Positions 24,591 to 35,960 of a stretch of DNA of 57,230 bases are shown here, piece after piece. Each line of letters opens with the position of its first letter. The stretch's first letter is position 1. The position numbers and the translations under genes are program-made. Source of the stretch: Knoxdaviesia capensis (lineage: Eukaryota > Ascomycota > Sordariomycetes > Microascales > Gondwanamycetaceae); contig LNGK01000008.1 in the NCBI GenBank assembly GCA_001510575.1, forward strand, positions 1-57,230, given 5' to 3'. The notes beneath the pieces were generated by a model that did no database searches, was not told the origin of the DNA, and was given only the letters and a program-made list of their open reading frames with translations.

Positions 24591-26590
24591 ATGTCTGCTT
24601 CTCGCCGCTTCAAATCCACTTCGAGACCGTCCAAGGGCCGCCGGGTCGCCACACCCTCGCCGACCCCGACGCCGTCCGACTTCTCGGTAAACGAAGACGA
24701 GGGCTACTCCGGTGTCGACGCCATTAGCGACTCTGACGATGGCGCCGAATCGGAGGATGTAGATGCGGCCGAGGCCGAGCACATGGCTGCCCTGCTTGCT
24801 CCCCCGAGCGACAACGGCATCAGTGTTAGCTCGCCTTGGCCGCGATCGGAAGATGAAGGTGACGACGAAGATGAAGCCGACGAAGCCGCCGACGACGCCG
24901 CCGACGAAGCCGACGACGACGACGACGATGATGATGATGACGCCGACGACGACGATACCGACCAAGGTGTTTCCTTACATGAGCACCTCCTCAACGGAAC
25001 CGCTGACGAATCTAGCAGCTGGAACGGTATTACTTCGGAAGAAGACATGACCACCCCCGCCCGTCCCAAGCGCCGCGTTCGATTCGATTGCCCCGACCCC
25101 ACCACTAGCGATTCTGACTCGACTGAAACTGACAACGACGACGAAGGAGAGGACTACGAGAGCCTTTTCCCCGATATCTTTATTGGCCACCCCACCTTGG
25201 ACCTCAACAGCCGCAGACCCAGCAGGAACGAGGACGACACCGAGAACTCGTCCAACTCTGGAACATTTTGGGATTTCCACGGCTTTTACGAGTTCACCAC
25301 TGAAGACTCCGAACTCGAGCCTCCTTCCAGCCCCGAGAAGGCCGCCATCGACTCGACTCCCATTTCCGCCCGTGCCATGGCTATGGACGCCGTGGCTGCC
25401 ACCTCCTCCCGGCTTGCTGCCATCAGCGAAAGCCAGGAGCTGGACGGCTACGAGAGTGAGTATCAACCAGTTTTGTTCCTAGCTTCGTAGTTGAACTTGT
25501 CCTTGTGTGTTTGTGTGTTTTGGCAGGCGTGGCTAACCGCTAGAGCGTCTGCTGCTGCACTTCCTCTCTTCCAGCCGATGGAGATACCACAGAAGAAGAC
25601 ATCCCCGAGCCTCCCGTCAAGCGCAAGATGCGCCGGGAGGTGATCGAGGACGATTCCGACACCGACGTGGACATTGATGCCAAGCCCATGAAGAAATGTA
25701 GCCGTGGACAGCCGCGCGTTGGCCGCTTCAACCTCGATAAGTCCGACCGCAAGCCCATCGCCGTGGTCAACCCCATCTCGCGCAAAATGATGATCTTCAC
25801 TCCGCACAACCGCCGCCGCCTGGACCTCTCCCCTGAGCAGTTCAACCTTGACATCCTCACTGCTGCCACCCAGTCGTCGCCAACCATGGGCGGCGCCGGT
25901 GATCTGGCCGACGGCATCGTCCCTTCCACCAGCCTTTTCGATGGCGTGACGTTGGAGGACGTTGCCGCCTTGTTCCCGCTCACTAGCGATGGTGCCGGGG
26001 ACGACAGTTTCGACTCGGACCTGGCTTTTGACGACGACGATGATCTCGACCTCGACCCCACTTCCATCTTCGGCGACATCAACGACTTTATTTCGTGGAG
26101 CGCATATGAAGTCACCGAGGGCCCGCGTCCCCATGCCGATCCGGAGACTGATGACAACTCGGACAATGCAACCACGCCCAACCCGGCGTCCGCTCTTCCC
26201 CGGCCCTCCACGGCTTCCAGTGACGCCGGCCTGTTGCACCACCCGACCCCGGAGACCGTTGGGTCCTTCCGCCGCAACCAGATCAACCAGCAGCTCATCT
26301 ACAGCTCGCAGGCCACGCAAGACTCGCTGGCGTTCAGCGGCCCGTACAACTTCACCGCGCTCAAGGGCCTGAAGACCGGCCGCTTCAAGACTGCCGGAGG
26401 CATTCCGTTGACCCCGGCTCGCCGCCGCAAGACTTCTTCTGCCCAGCTGCCGACCAGTCCCCTGGAGGCCTTCACCAAAAAGCGCCGCGCTTCAAAGGAG
26501 GATGCTCCCACCCTCGCAGCCCTGGCCTATGGGCCTGCGCACAAGCGTCAACGCAGCATTTCCGATGTGAAGACGCTTGGGCTCGTCTAA
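24591..26590 (+). CDS. Uncharacterised acidic, probably nuclear protein (626 aa, 2 exons)
   Basis: CDS join(24591..25455, 25575..26590). The 119-nt intron has GTGAGT, a GCTAAC branch site and a pyrimidine-rich TTCCAG end, and keeps frame. The start ATG is in good context (ccaccATGtc). The N-terminus is Ser/Thr/Pro and Arg rich. Residues 86-124 are almost only Asp, Glu and Ala. K160-R-R-V-R-F165 contains an RVxF word (R162-V-R-F165) of the kind that docks protein phosphatase 1. In the second exon a block around VGRFNLDKSDRKPIAV and KMMIFTPHNRRRLDLSPEQF looks conserved, and several Lys/Arg clusters near the C-terminus (KKRR, HKRQR) could be nuclear localisation signals. I do not recognise a named family; I recall similar anonymous fungal proteins but cannot verify this. 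The nuclear location is inferred. Confidence 0.9.
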
Positions 26591-27912
26591 TCGTTGGATC
26601 CTCTTTTGTCTCTGAGAGAGTAACCCTGCGTGGTTGTCTCTCACGCTACGGTGGTTTCTTTTTTTCATTCTTGTATTGCCCATCTTTCACAAATGTCAAG
26701 ATCTCGACCATCTATCTTTCTTACTATATGTCACCAACCTGGCATCTATCCTCCACCCCCCACCGTATCAATGACGATGAGGACGGCATGATTCATTCCA
26801 TTCATCATTCCTGGCCTCCAAGAACCCCTACTGGCTTGAAGTAACAATCAACCAGTCTTCTCTCTTCTATGAAGTGTCCTGGCTCTTATTGTTTTATTTT
26901 CCTTTCTCTTACTATGTGTTTTGCTCCCTGTTCAGTTTTTGTTTGTTAATGAAAGAATGCGTTTCATGAAAGACCTCTGCTCTTTTCCCCCCTTCTTCTT
27001 GAAAAGTCTTTCTTCTGAGTGTCCCTCCTCTTCTCTTGAATGCATGAATGAATGTATGTTGGGTGTTTTTCGATTTATTCTCCTTTCTGATGATGGTTTT
27101 TCTTCAGGAGAAAAAGCAGAGGACTTAGAGGAAGATGATTAAAAGTGCTTGTTGAGTTCTTTCGATTTTTCGTTTCTGATATCTGTTTTACAATACCTCT
27201 TTTGTCTCCCTTTCTTTTCTCCTTCACTACTGTTCTTCTCTTGCTTTCTCTTTCTTTGCTTCTTCTTCTTCTTCTTTGGTGTACTTTTACAGGTGGGGAT
27301 GGAGCAGTGTGGCACAAACAGGATCTTACGGAAAGTCGGAAACGCGGTTCTTCGAAAAAAGGTGTTATATCATGAGGGAAGAGAAAAACAGAATTACGGG
27401 CTCTCTATAATTCCGGCATAGACTTCTTTCGATGCTTTTTTTTTTCTTGGGTTCTCCTTCTTTTCCATTTCTTTTCCTATGGGGTTCTTATTTTCTTTCT
27501 AGATAGACCTTTTTGGAAGCTCGAGGATCGGGATTGCGTGTGTGTGTGTGTGCCTGGGTATACCTAGATGTCTTTTTTTCTTTTTCTTCTCTATTTCCTT
27601 TTCTTGCTAGTTCAATCAAAAAGTTTCAAATCCAATGCTTGGAGATGTGACCTGAGATATGGTGTGAGAACACTGAGGTCCACTTCTCCTGCTTCAAGTC
27701 CTTGGGGCTGGTTCTCATAGTCTGGCTGTCAGGACTGGACAGGAGTGGTACTCATCCAACCATCACGGATATCAGAAGCTACACACACATGCACAGTACG
27801 CAAAGGCAGGTATTTGAAATGGATATATGTGTTGAGGGTACATGAAAAGGAAAAAGTATATACATGAAGGAACAGGGAACAAACACCGAGAGTCCGATAC
27901 TCCGATAGGTAC

Positions 27913-28305
27913 TTAAGAGAACTCACTCAGAAACGATGACGTGAACCGCCCTCGGGCACCTGGCCCGGCCGCGGCCCGGCCCGCACCACCGCCGGGGCAG
28001 CGCGGCGACGCGGCAGACATCTCGGATGCGCTCTCGCGCGCGAGGCTCTCCTCCGGGCTGGCCCGCAGATTCGACGCGTGGCGGGGCGACTCGGGCGGCG
28101 GCAGCCGGCGGTGCGGGCGGCGTCGCGGACGAGCCCGCGCATACACGGGGATCGACGCGGCGATCACGACGGTCGCCGCGGTCTCGGCGACGCCCCGGAC
28201 GGCAAGGTGGCACTCCGTCGACGGCGGCAAGGCGGCTTTGGCGTGAAATGCATCTGATTCCAGGTGCATGCCCCACCGGCAAGGGCCACTTAGCCGGACC
28301 ACCAC
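27913..28305 (-). pseudogene. Possible 3' fragment of a PTH11/rhodopsin-like membrane protein gene
   Basis: A frame of 130 codons lies in a sharply bounded GC-rich island (about 27945-28245) within otherwise moderate-GC DNA. It reads a helix-like segment G-V-A-E-T-A-A-T-V-V-I-A-A-S-I-P-V followed by many Arg and a Ser/Ala-rich tail. That resembles the last membrane helix plus cytosolic tail of fungal seven-helix rhodopsin-domain (PTH11-like) proteins. Nothing upstream on the same strand encodes the other six helices, so if the match is right this is a remnant. The match is from memory of the family pattern and is weak. The frame could also be a chance product of high GC. Confidence 0.25.
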
Positions 28306-28874
28306 TTGGAGCTTGTGTGTGTAGTTAAGATCCGCCCTTTTCTAGAGCAGATGATATTCTGTGTATCGTGAGGCGTGTGTGCGGTTGCACTGATTTCGAA
28401 AGTTCCGATGTTGCGCGCCGCGGGCTACTTCACACTTCCACGATATAAATATAGTGTGACGCGACCGAGCACCTTTCATGTCCGGAGGAACCCATCCCCA
28501 TCCCCATCCCCATCACCAAGAATAGGGCGGGGGGACGCGGGGGCTCTGTTCTCTTCTGTGGAAATCGCCCAAGAGAAAAAAGGCCCAGATCCTGTCCTCC
28601 CAAAGAGCTTGTCACCCGGCCTTTCAATATTGCTGTAAGACTTCACGTCTGGGCGGTAGAGAGCACCTGTAACATTCGTGTGCATGCACTGTAATATGTA
28701 GGGATTTACCGTCGGCGTCGGATTTTGTGGCAGATCTGACGGACATTGCAACTTTTAGCGTCGGAGGAAGCCAAATTATATTCCCGGTACGGCGCAAGCA
28801 CTGTCACATACTGCAACAGGTGCGCCTCCCTGTTTGTGTTCCCAATGGCAGTGTGCCATCCGGATATCGAATCA

Positions 28875-28918
28875 CTATTAGGGTTAGGGGTCTAGCCAGA
28901 TAGGGCTATTAGGGTTAG
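28875..28918 (+). promoter_or_regulatory. Paired telobox (ctattagggttag x2) before SSF1
   Basis: The 13-base word ctattagggttag occurs at 28875-28887 and 28906-28918, about 300-340 bp before the SSF1 start codon. TTAGGG/CCCTAA words are binding sites of Tbf1-like Myb factors and mark ribosome-related promoters in several fungi. The role here is inferred. Confidence 0.5.
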
Positions 28919-29214
28919 ACCCCAATGCGCTTGAGTGTGGGGCCCGAACTAGTTTCTTATCGGACCAATAATCAGCAGCAAAACTTTTCCAACTTTTTTC
29001 TTATCAGTTTTTTTCAGAATTTTTTCTTTTTCACTGAATACTTCTGGCTCTGTACTGGTGTTGCCAACAAACGTCGACATTCATTCTTCAACCGACAATT
29101 ATCTTCAAAGGCGACTCATCTCAGTGATTTGATTTGAATCTAGATTTACATTAATTGCCTCTCCTCTCCCGGAATCTCCCTTCCCGACAACCCCTCACAC
29201 CACTCACACACACA

Positions 29215-30713
29215 ATGGCCCGCCACCGGTCGAAGAAGCGCACCCACGTGGTGGCAGCGCCGACGAAGGGCGCCGACCCGCGCAACCCGAAGAACATGGT
29301 GATCCGCATCGGCGCGGGCGACGTCGGGTCGAGCGTGAGCCAGCTGGTGGTCGACGTGCGCAAGGTTATGGAGCCGAACACGGCGAGCCGGCTGAAGGAG
29401 CGCCGCGCCGGCAAGCTGCGCGACTACCTGACCATGTGCGGCCCGCTGGGCGTCAGCCACCTGCTGCTGTTCAGCCGGTCAGACACCGGCAATACGAACC
29501 TCCGCGTGTGCGTCACGCCGCGCGGCCCGACTATGAACTTCCGCGTCGAGCGGTACTCCCTGGCGAAAGACGTGCAGCGGGCCCAGAGACATCCGCGGGG
29601 TGGTGGCAACGAGTACACGGCGCCGCCTCTGGTGAGTTCGACTACGGACAAGCATGCTTGCAGGCCCATCGACACAGACCTTTTCAAGTGTACTAACCAC
29701 ATTCCCTTCTTCCAAAACAGCTGGTCATGAATAACATGTCCTCAGCGGCCGACGCCCCCGCGCGTGTCCCGAAACACCTCGAGTCACTCGCCACAACCGT
29801 CTTCCAGTCGCTCTTCCCCGCCATCAACCCGCAGACCACGCCCCTGAAGAGCATCCGCCGCGTGGTCCTGCTGAACCGCGAGCAAGCCGATGACGACGAG
29901 CCGTTCACGCTGAGTTTCCGCCACTACGCCATCATGACCAAGACCACGGGCGTGTCGCGGCCGCTGCGCAGACTCAACGCCGCCGAGCGCCTGCTCTCGC
30001 AGAAGCCCGGCAAGAAGGGCGGCGCCGGCGTGCCGAACCTGGGCCGGCTGGAGGACATTGCCGATTTCATGCTGGGGGGCGACGGGTACATCACGGACGT
30101 GACTAGTGGTTCCGAGCCTGACACCGACGCCGAGGTTGAGATCCTGGGCGACGTCCCGCGCAAGCTCCTTGCGCGGCGCGACCGCTCGCGCGCCGCGTCT
30201 TCAGCGGCCACGGCCGCCGGCGACGACGCGGACGACTCCGACGGCGACCAGGCCAAGCGGCGCGCAGCTGCGGCCGCGGCCGACGCCGAAGAGGAGGACC
30301 GCGTCGAGCGGCGCGCGGTGCGGCTGGTCGAGCTGGGCCCGCGCATGCGGCTGCGGCTGACCAAGGTCGAGGAGGGTGTGTGCGACGGCCGCGTGATGTG
30401 GCACGAGTACATCCACAAGTCGCAGGCCGAGGAGAAGGCGCTGGATGCGCGGTGGGACGAGAAGCGGCGCGCGAAGGAGGCGCGCAAGCGCGAGCAGAAG
30501 GCCAACCTGGACCGCAAGTCCACGACCCGCGGCGGCGGCAAGAAGGACACCTCGCGCTCCAAGACCAAGGCCACCTCCGGCGGTGACGGGGCCGACGACG
30601 ACGACGAGGATGACGACGATAGCTACGACGAGGATGCCATGGACGTTGATGGGTATAGCGATGAGCTTTCGGAGGGTAGTGGGGAAGATGACGACTGGGA
30701 GGACGACAAGTGA
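29215..30713 (+). CDS. SSF1: Ssf1/Peter Pan-type ribosome biogenesis factor (Brix domain, 469 aa)
   Basis: CDS join(29215..29631, 29721..30713) with an 89-nt intron (GTGAGT...AACAG). The ATG at 29215 (cacaATGgcc) is chosen over an upstream in-frame start because MARHRSKKRTH is the usual basic N-terminus of this family. Ssf1 acts in the nucleolus on pre-60S particles, in assembly of 27S pre-rRNA intermediates with Rrp14/Rrp15-type partners (family knowledge). The Brix domain starts near residue 26 (NPKNMVIRIG) and shows SRLKERRAGKLRDYL, the G-P-L-G-V-S-H segment and GPTMNFRVERY. It closes with the sigma70-like block VRLVELGPRMRLRLTKVEEG. The C-terminus is Lys/Arg-rich with a predicted coil, then Asp/Glu-rich. 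The Asp/Ala/Arg-rich insertion around residues 310-350 is longer than I expect in yeast. Confidence 0.95.
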
Positions 30714-32903
30714 GTCTCCATCGGGGTACCCCCCTCTTCTCCTCCTTTTCGTCACTGTCTGAGCTGGCGAATCCTCCGGTGGCTTTCATTTTACAAGGCA
30801 CATTGCAGGATTCCCCCTTCTTCCAGTTTCCTGCTCTGTTGTTTTATTTCATAAGTCGGCGTTTTGTATTTCTGTTTTCTGTCTTTGGCGCTCATCGGCA
30901 CATAAAAAAAACCTGGGAATCGGACACACTCGTACATTCATTTCCCCGTCTCTGCTATGCCTCGTAACCCGTGCCTCCTCAACTACTAGTAACTTCCATG
31001 ATGCGTGTAACTGTCCGTATTACTCCATCTTACCTTGCCTCGACCTCCCAAGGCGTTGTCCTCGCAAGGCTTCGTCCACAGCCTCAACCCCGACACACTA
31101 CCTCGCTGTGGCCATGAATAGCATGTTGCGCTGGGGAGCGAGTGAGGTAGACCGCCTCTCTAGCGAGACGAATCGCTGGATCTGGATCGTACAGGATGGA
31201 TCTCCACAGCTCACGGCCCCGTCGAGCCGAAATTTGCACGTGTGGCGTAGACCAGTAAAGCAGGAACGGAAAAAAAGAGCCTGCCCAGATATAGAAGCCT
31301 CGAAGAATCCTCCGAAGGCAAACATGTGCTGTGCATAAAAACGAACTACCAACGAGGTGGGCACAGCACGGCACTGCACGGATCAGCCAAGTTCCGCGGG
31401 TTGGCCCAACACAGCTAACTGCCGACGATGGGATACGGTCCAGCGAATCGGCCGGCCGCAGCGTTCTCCCCAGAAAGTTGGTTCTGTGGGCAGGGCTGTG
31501 GGCTGGTGTTCCGCTGTAACCGTTGCTCTAAGCTCCCCCCCGCCCCCCCGCCCCTCGCTAACACCCTGACCAGACTTCAGTACGTGCCGTGGCTACGGAT
31601 GGACTTTTGTTCGGACGGCTGGACGACGACCCTGGGTGCGGTCGAAATCCTGGTCTGCGGCTGTGTGGTCATGGGAGTTTGCTTTTTCGGAACTTCGTCG
31701 TATGTGTGCGCCTGCATCGCCTGGAGAGACGAGCGGCGCTTGTTGGATATGTCTGTGATATTTCCACTTTCCAGCATACATGCAGGTATTACCGCTCTTC
31801 TCATCAGTCACGAGTGAGTTGGTAAACATCTCACAGTAGATGTGAGCTCTTTTTGCACCAACTCAGTCACAAAGGCTGTTTCCCAGATAGCCAGTCCGGA
31901 CTCCGTAGTAAGACCACAATGCCATGCATACTCCCCAGAGTCGCGGACTTCCTTCTTGCCACTCAACGGTCAGCCGGACCAGCAAACGACAACCGTCACA
32001 CAAACACAATGCGAATAATAACCCCAAGCCATGCTCGTCCATCCGAATCTGAATAAGCTCTGAGCTATCGGCAGGAAGCAAGCCCTAAGCCTGTTTCTTT
32101 GTTCCGCCTGGCCACGCGCGCGCCACGAAACAAACATTTCGTAGGGCGGACCAAATCATGAGGAGATCTGGCCCGGGGGGGCGCGGAATCGAACACAGAG
32201 AGACAGCCTGGGAACCGGGCTGTGTGCGCCGAATTTCTAAGAATAAGTAACATCAAAAATCCCGGGCCGGTGGGTCTCCCGCGCCTAATCCAGCCTAGCG
32301 TGTTGCTGAGTCATCCAAGTACCCGCGCCTAATTGGCTAGAGCCCCACGCCGCCAAAAATAGATCCGCTAAAACCGCGCTAGACCTTTTCGGGCCACTAG
32401 CGTCGAAGCCCTAGAAGCAAACGCTGGCGCGGAAAACATTCTTTCCGCTCTTGAAGCCCGGTGGCGCGGCGAGCATAGATTGATTTGTTGGGCTATTTTG
32501 GGTGCGCTGGGTGTTTATTGCTACAGTGTGGTATGGCCGCAGAAGGAGCCGTGGCTGTGAAAACAATCGCAGCTATTTGCGCACAGGGCTGAGGTGCTGC
32601 AAAGGATTCGGATCGTGAAGATATCTCGAGCCGTCTGTGTTGGCTTGGTGAGATTTTGGCTGCGGTGATGATGGCGATGGCGATGGAGCTTCTTGGATAT
32701 ATAAGATCGAGGGATCTCCTTTGTTCTCTCGGATTTGTTTCGATTCTTTTTTCATCTTCACCATCATCACCATCACAGTCTCACAGTTTCACAACAGTCT
32801 TACAACAGCTTCACCACTATCACCACCAACATCTTCTCCGCACTCAACTACATCTTCTTCTATCTTGTCTACTCTCTTCACCACCACTTTTCCATCTTTC
32901 AAA
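30714..32903. other. Intergenic region with cupredoxin promoter
   Basis: No gene is supported between the SSF1 stop and the cupredoxin start. Frames here are short and of mixed composition. The last 200 bp hold a strong TATA box (32698-32705) and a C/A/T-rich leader of CACCAT-like repeats. Confidence 0.6.
32698..32705 (+). promoter_or_regulatory. TATA box (TATATAAG) of the cupredoxin gene
   Basis: TATATAAG lies 206 bp before the ATG at 32904 and just before a transcript-like CA/CT-rich leader. The same octamer serves the small heat-shock gene in this window. Confidence 0.6.
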
Positions 32904-33497
32904 ATGTTCTTCACCACCTTCGCCGCCACTGTCTTCGCCGCCGGCCTTGCCGCCGCCGCCCCCACCACCGTGACCCGCTCCGGCCCGACCGCCACCGTCC
33001 CGCTCACGGGCGTGACCCACTCGGTGGTGGCCGGCCTCGGCGGCCTGCGCTTCGACCCCGACAACGTGGTGGCCGAGATCGGCGACGTGGTCGAGTGGCA
33101 CTTCCTGCCGCGCAACCACACCGTGGTGCAGTCCAGCTTCGGCGCGCCGTGCCTGCCGCTCGACGCGCCCAACGCCTTCTTCGCCGGCTTCAACTTCTTC
33201 ACCCCCGAGGGCCAGGCCGACAACGTCTTCCAGATCGTCGTCGAGGACGCGCGCCCGCTGTGGTACTACTGCGCCGCCCCTGACCCGTGCGTCTCCGGCA
33301 ACGAGGCCGCCTGTGTCGGCCCCGTCCCCTCCCACTGCAAGTCCGGCATGGTCGGCGTCATCAACCAGAACTTCGACTCGGCTTTCACTCTCCGCGCCCA
33401 CCGCGAGCTTGCTGCTCTGGCTGACAAGACTGTCGTCCCTGCCAATGTCAAGGGCGGCAAGGTCATCCCCAACCCCAACCCTCTCGGCGGATTCTAA
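32904..33497 (+). CDS. Secreted cupredoxin-domain protein (197 aa)
   Basis: Single exon. The start at 32904 (tttcaaaATGttc) is preferred over an in-frame upstream start because it opens directly with a signal peptide (about residues 1-19, ending A-A-A-A-P). The mature part is one cupredoxin fold: E58-I-G-D-V-V-E-W65 strand, then type-1 copper ligands inferred as H72 (R-N-H-T), C123 (W-Y-Y-C), H144 and M149 (S-H-C-K-S-G-M). C83, C129, C137 and C145 could form disulfides. The family consists of small extracellular blue-copper-like proteins of ascomycetes, often called extracellular serine-rich proteins; this one lacks the usual long Ser-rich, GPI-anchored tail and ends in NPLGGF, so it is probably soluble. 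It precedes another secreted-protein gene. The physiological role is unknown. Confidence 0.93.
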   Translation: MFFTTFAATVFAAGLAAAAPTTVTRSGPTATVPLTGVTHSVVAGLGGLRFDPDNVVAEIGDVVEWHFLPRNHTVVQSSFGAPCLPLDAPNAFFAGFNFFTPEGQADNVFQIVVEDARPLWYYCAAPDPCVSGNEAACVGPVPSHCKSGMVGVINQNFDSAFTLRAHRELAALADKTVVPANVKGGKVIPNPNPLGGF

Positions 33498-34668
33498 GCG
33501 CTTCTAGCCATTGCTTCTTCTCCTTCTCTTTCCTTTTTCCTCTTTCTCTTTTTTTCTCGCTTTCTCTGGATATATATACTGGGCATCGGGAGCATTTTTG
33601 GACATTCATTAGATAATTTGGGGTTTACATTTGGACAATCATTTTTTTTGGGACACAGCATTTTCGAGGTTATATATGGGCTTGGGCTTGCATTCTAGAC
33701 TGGGCATATTTGGGATATACTTGGTTCACATCTTCCTTTTTCTAAACATAGGCATGGCTATCTAACAGCAATTCATTCATTTCGATCGCCGCAAGTTTGT
33801 TCTTCTCTTCTAATCGGAACCGTGACATGTTTATGGTCTGTGTAAGTGTACCCGTTTGGCCTCACTCTTGCTTGACATCTTCCAATGTGGTGCTAGTTAT
33901 TTCGTGATGCCCGTTTCAAAAAGCTGATCACCAGTGCTAAACCTTATGCTGAACCCCCGAAAACTTCCAGAAGCATGGGGAAAGGTAGGAAGTACCAGAA
34001 AAAGCTATTCGTCGTTTGTTCGGTTCTTAGCAGCCAGCATCGAGATCGCCGTGAGGATCCCCCCAGGATCTGTTCCTTGTGCGCGGGATTATTAGGGCGC
34101 CGGCGAGAGCGATCAAGGAAAAGTATCATGCGCCTTGTGGGAGATGTATGTCTTGTTTCGCAGGACAATGGGCCAGAGTGTACCTCTGTAGGGAAATAGT
34201 TCGTGTCTGGTATAAGTTGGAGAAGGAGGAGAGGAAAGCAGACGAACAGTGTAAGCGGAAGACCGTGCAACCAAAACTCTGCCATTTTTCCGCACTGATC
34301 TCCCCCAATCTCGTTTCCGCGGATTCTGTTCTTCCCTTTTCTTCTTGGCTTTATCTTCTGTTTCTTCTCCAACTTCGGTCGCTCATATAGACGCATCTTT
34401 GTCCTTCGTCTACTAATTCTCACACTCTCTAATATATTCACTGGCACTTACTCTCGGCTGCCAACAGACCTGCCCGGAATAACCTCACAGAGAACGGTGT
34501 TGACTGCGGCAAAATCACAGCATGAGGGCTGGACTTGAGGCGACTTTCGAATCTTTCATCCGTTTGGGAGGGAGAGACTGGATAGTCGGTGACCGGCTCA
34601 GACAACAGCAGAAGTTTGACAGGGACAAACTCGCATAATCTTCACAACCACACATACGCACATACACA
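33498..34668. other. Intergenic region
   Basis: A T-rich 3' trailer of the cupredoxin gene is followed by promoter sequence of the esterase gene. No gene, RNA or repeat is supported. Confidence 0.55.
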
Positions 34669-35708
34669 ATGCTTTGCACATTGATAATACCTGCGTTGTT
34701 AGCCACGCTTGGAGCGTGCGATGATGGCACTGACAAGTACCTCTTCATCTTGTAAGTCATCTCACACCAGCGCATTCCACTGTTCCTTCTAACCGTCTCA
34801 CCTATCCCAATCAACAGTGGCGACTCATACACAGCCACTGGCTTCAACGCCACCGGCCGCCAACCATCCACATCCAACCCGCTCGGCAACCCCCCGCTCC
34901 CCGGCCAGACCTTCAGCGGCGGGATGAACTGGGCCGGCTTCGCCACAACAAAGTACAACGCCACCCGCACCTTCACCTACGACTTCGCCGTGGCCGGCGC
35001 CGTGGTCGACAACGACGTTGTTCCGCCGTTCATGGCGGCGGTCCCAAGCTTTATCGACCAGGCCGATACGCTGCTCGACACTGTCCTGGCCGCGCCGGGA
35101 GCGCCAATGTGGACGGCCAATAACACGCTGGTGGCCGCGTGGTTCGGCATCAACGATGTGGGCAACGGCTTTCTGTTCTCGAATGCCACAAACGACGACT
35201 ACGGACTTGCGCTGGACCGGTACTTTGAAGTGCTGACCCGGATCTACGACGCGGGTGCCCGGAACTTTGCACTGCTGAATGTTCCTCGTACGTGTTTCCC
35301 GACCATCTTACTTGAAAGTGTCTCGACACAGTCTCACTAACTATGATTTCTCTAGCAACCGAGCGTTCGCCGCTGATGACCTCAATCAGCATGGACCTCA
35401 CCACCTTGACATCGGCAATCGCGTTCTGGAACGCGGGGATGCAGGCCCGCAGCACAGTGTTCGCAGCCGCACACCCCGATGCAAACCTGTGGCTGGTCGA
35501 CACCGGCCTGGTGTTCGCCGAGGTGCTCGACCATCCGACCGCCTACGGCTCACCGGATGCCGTGTGCACAAAGGCGGATAAGCAGTCGTGTTTATGGTTC
35601 GACGTATACCACCCGGCCACAGCTATCCAGCAGATGGTGGCGGAGGCTGCTGCATATGCTGTGCGTGGGCCGTTCTTTGAGTTGAATACCATTCGTGGCG
35701 GATGGTGA
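34669..35708 (+). CDS. Secreted SGNH/GDSL esterase, CE16-like (301 aa, 3 exons)
   Basis: CDS join(34669..34751, 34818..35287, 35356..35708), introns of 66 and 68 nt (GTAAGT...CAACAG, GTACGT...TCTAG), all in phase. Residues 1-17 form a signal peptide. Block I is F28-G-D-S31 (nucleophile Ser31), block III is G138-I-N140-D141 (oxyanion Asn140), and block V is D267-V-Y-H270 (catalytic Asp and His). This set, with the fungal length near 300, fits carbohydrate esterase family 16, exo-acting acetyl esterases that strip acetyl groups from hemicellulose oligomers outside the cell. Several N-x-T/S sites suggest N-glycosylation. The substrate is inferred from family resemblance only; a general lipase-like SGNH role is possible. 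Confidence 0.92.
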
Positions 35709-35960
35709 TGGAAGCGTTGGGAGTGTTTGGGCTATTTCAGCAACCTGAGTAGTGTACTGTTTGATTTGGTACAACATAGGCGTAGCATATAGTGTCTTCA
35801 TTCAAGCCAAAAAAAAGAAGAAAAAAAAGAAAAAAAAAGAAAAAAGAAAAAGACAAAAAGAGAGATGCCAGGTTGATATTGATAGCGTTCAAATATGCCG
35901 TAGTACGTCGTACGGCCCCTGATTTCCAAATTCCAGACCCAGAGAACCAAATATCCATGA

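Larger units (their letters stand above)
26591..29214. other. Gene-poor interval with a GC-rich relic and promoter elements
   Basis: 26600-27900 is T/C-rich and holds nothing I can support beyond a (GT)8 microsatellite near 27538-27553. A GC-rich island at 27945-28245 is described separately. 28491-28514 is four CCCATC units. 28875-28918 holds paired teloboxes before SSF1. Confidence 0.55.

Noticed and set aside
29155..29214. 20-residue N-terminal extension of Ssf1
   Set aside because: The added sequence reads like leader (Leu/Ser/Thr/Pro) and the family starts with MARHRSKKR-type residues at 29215.
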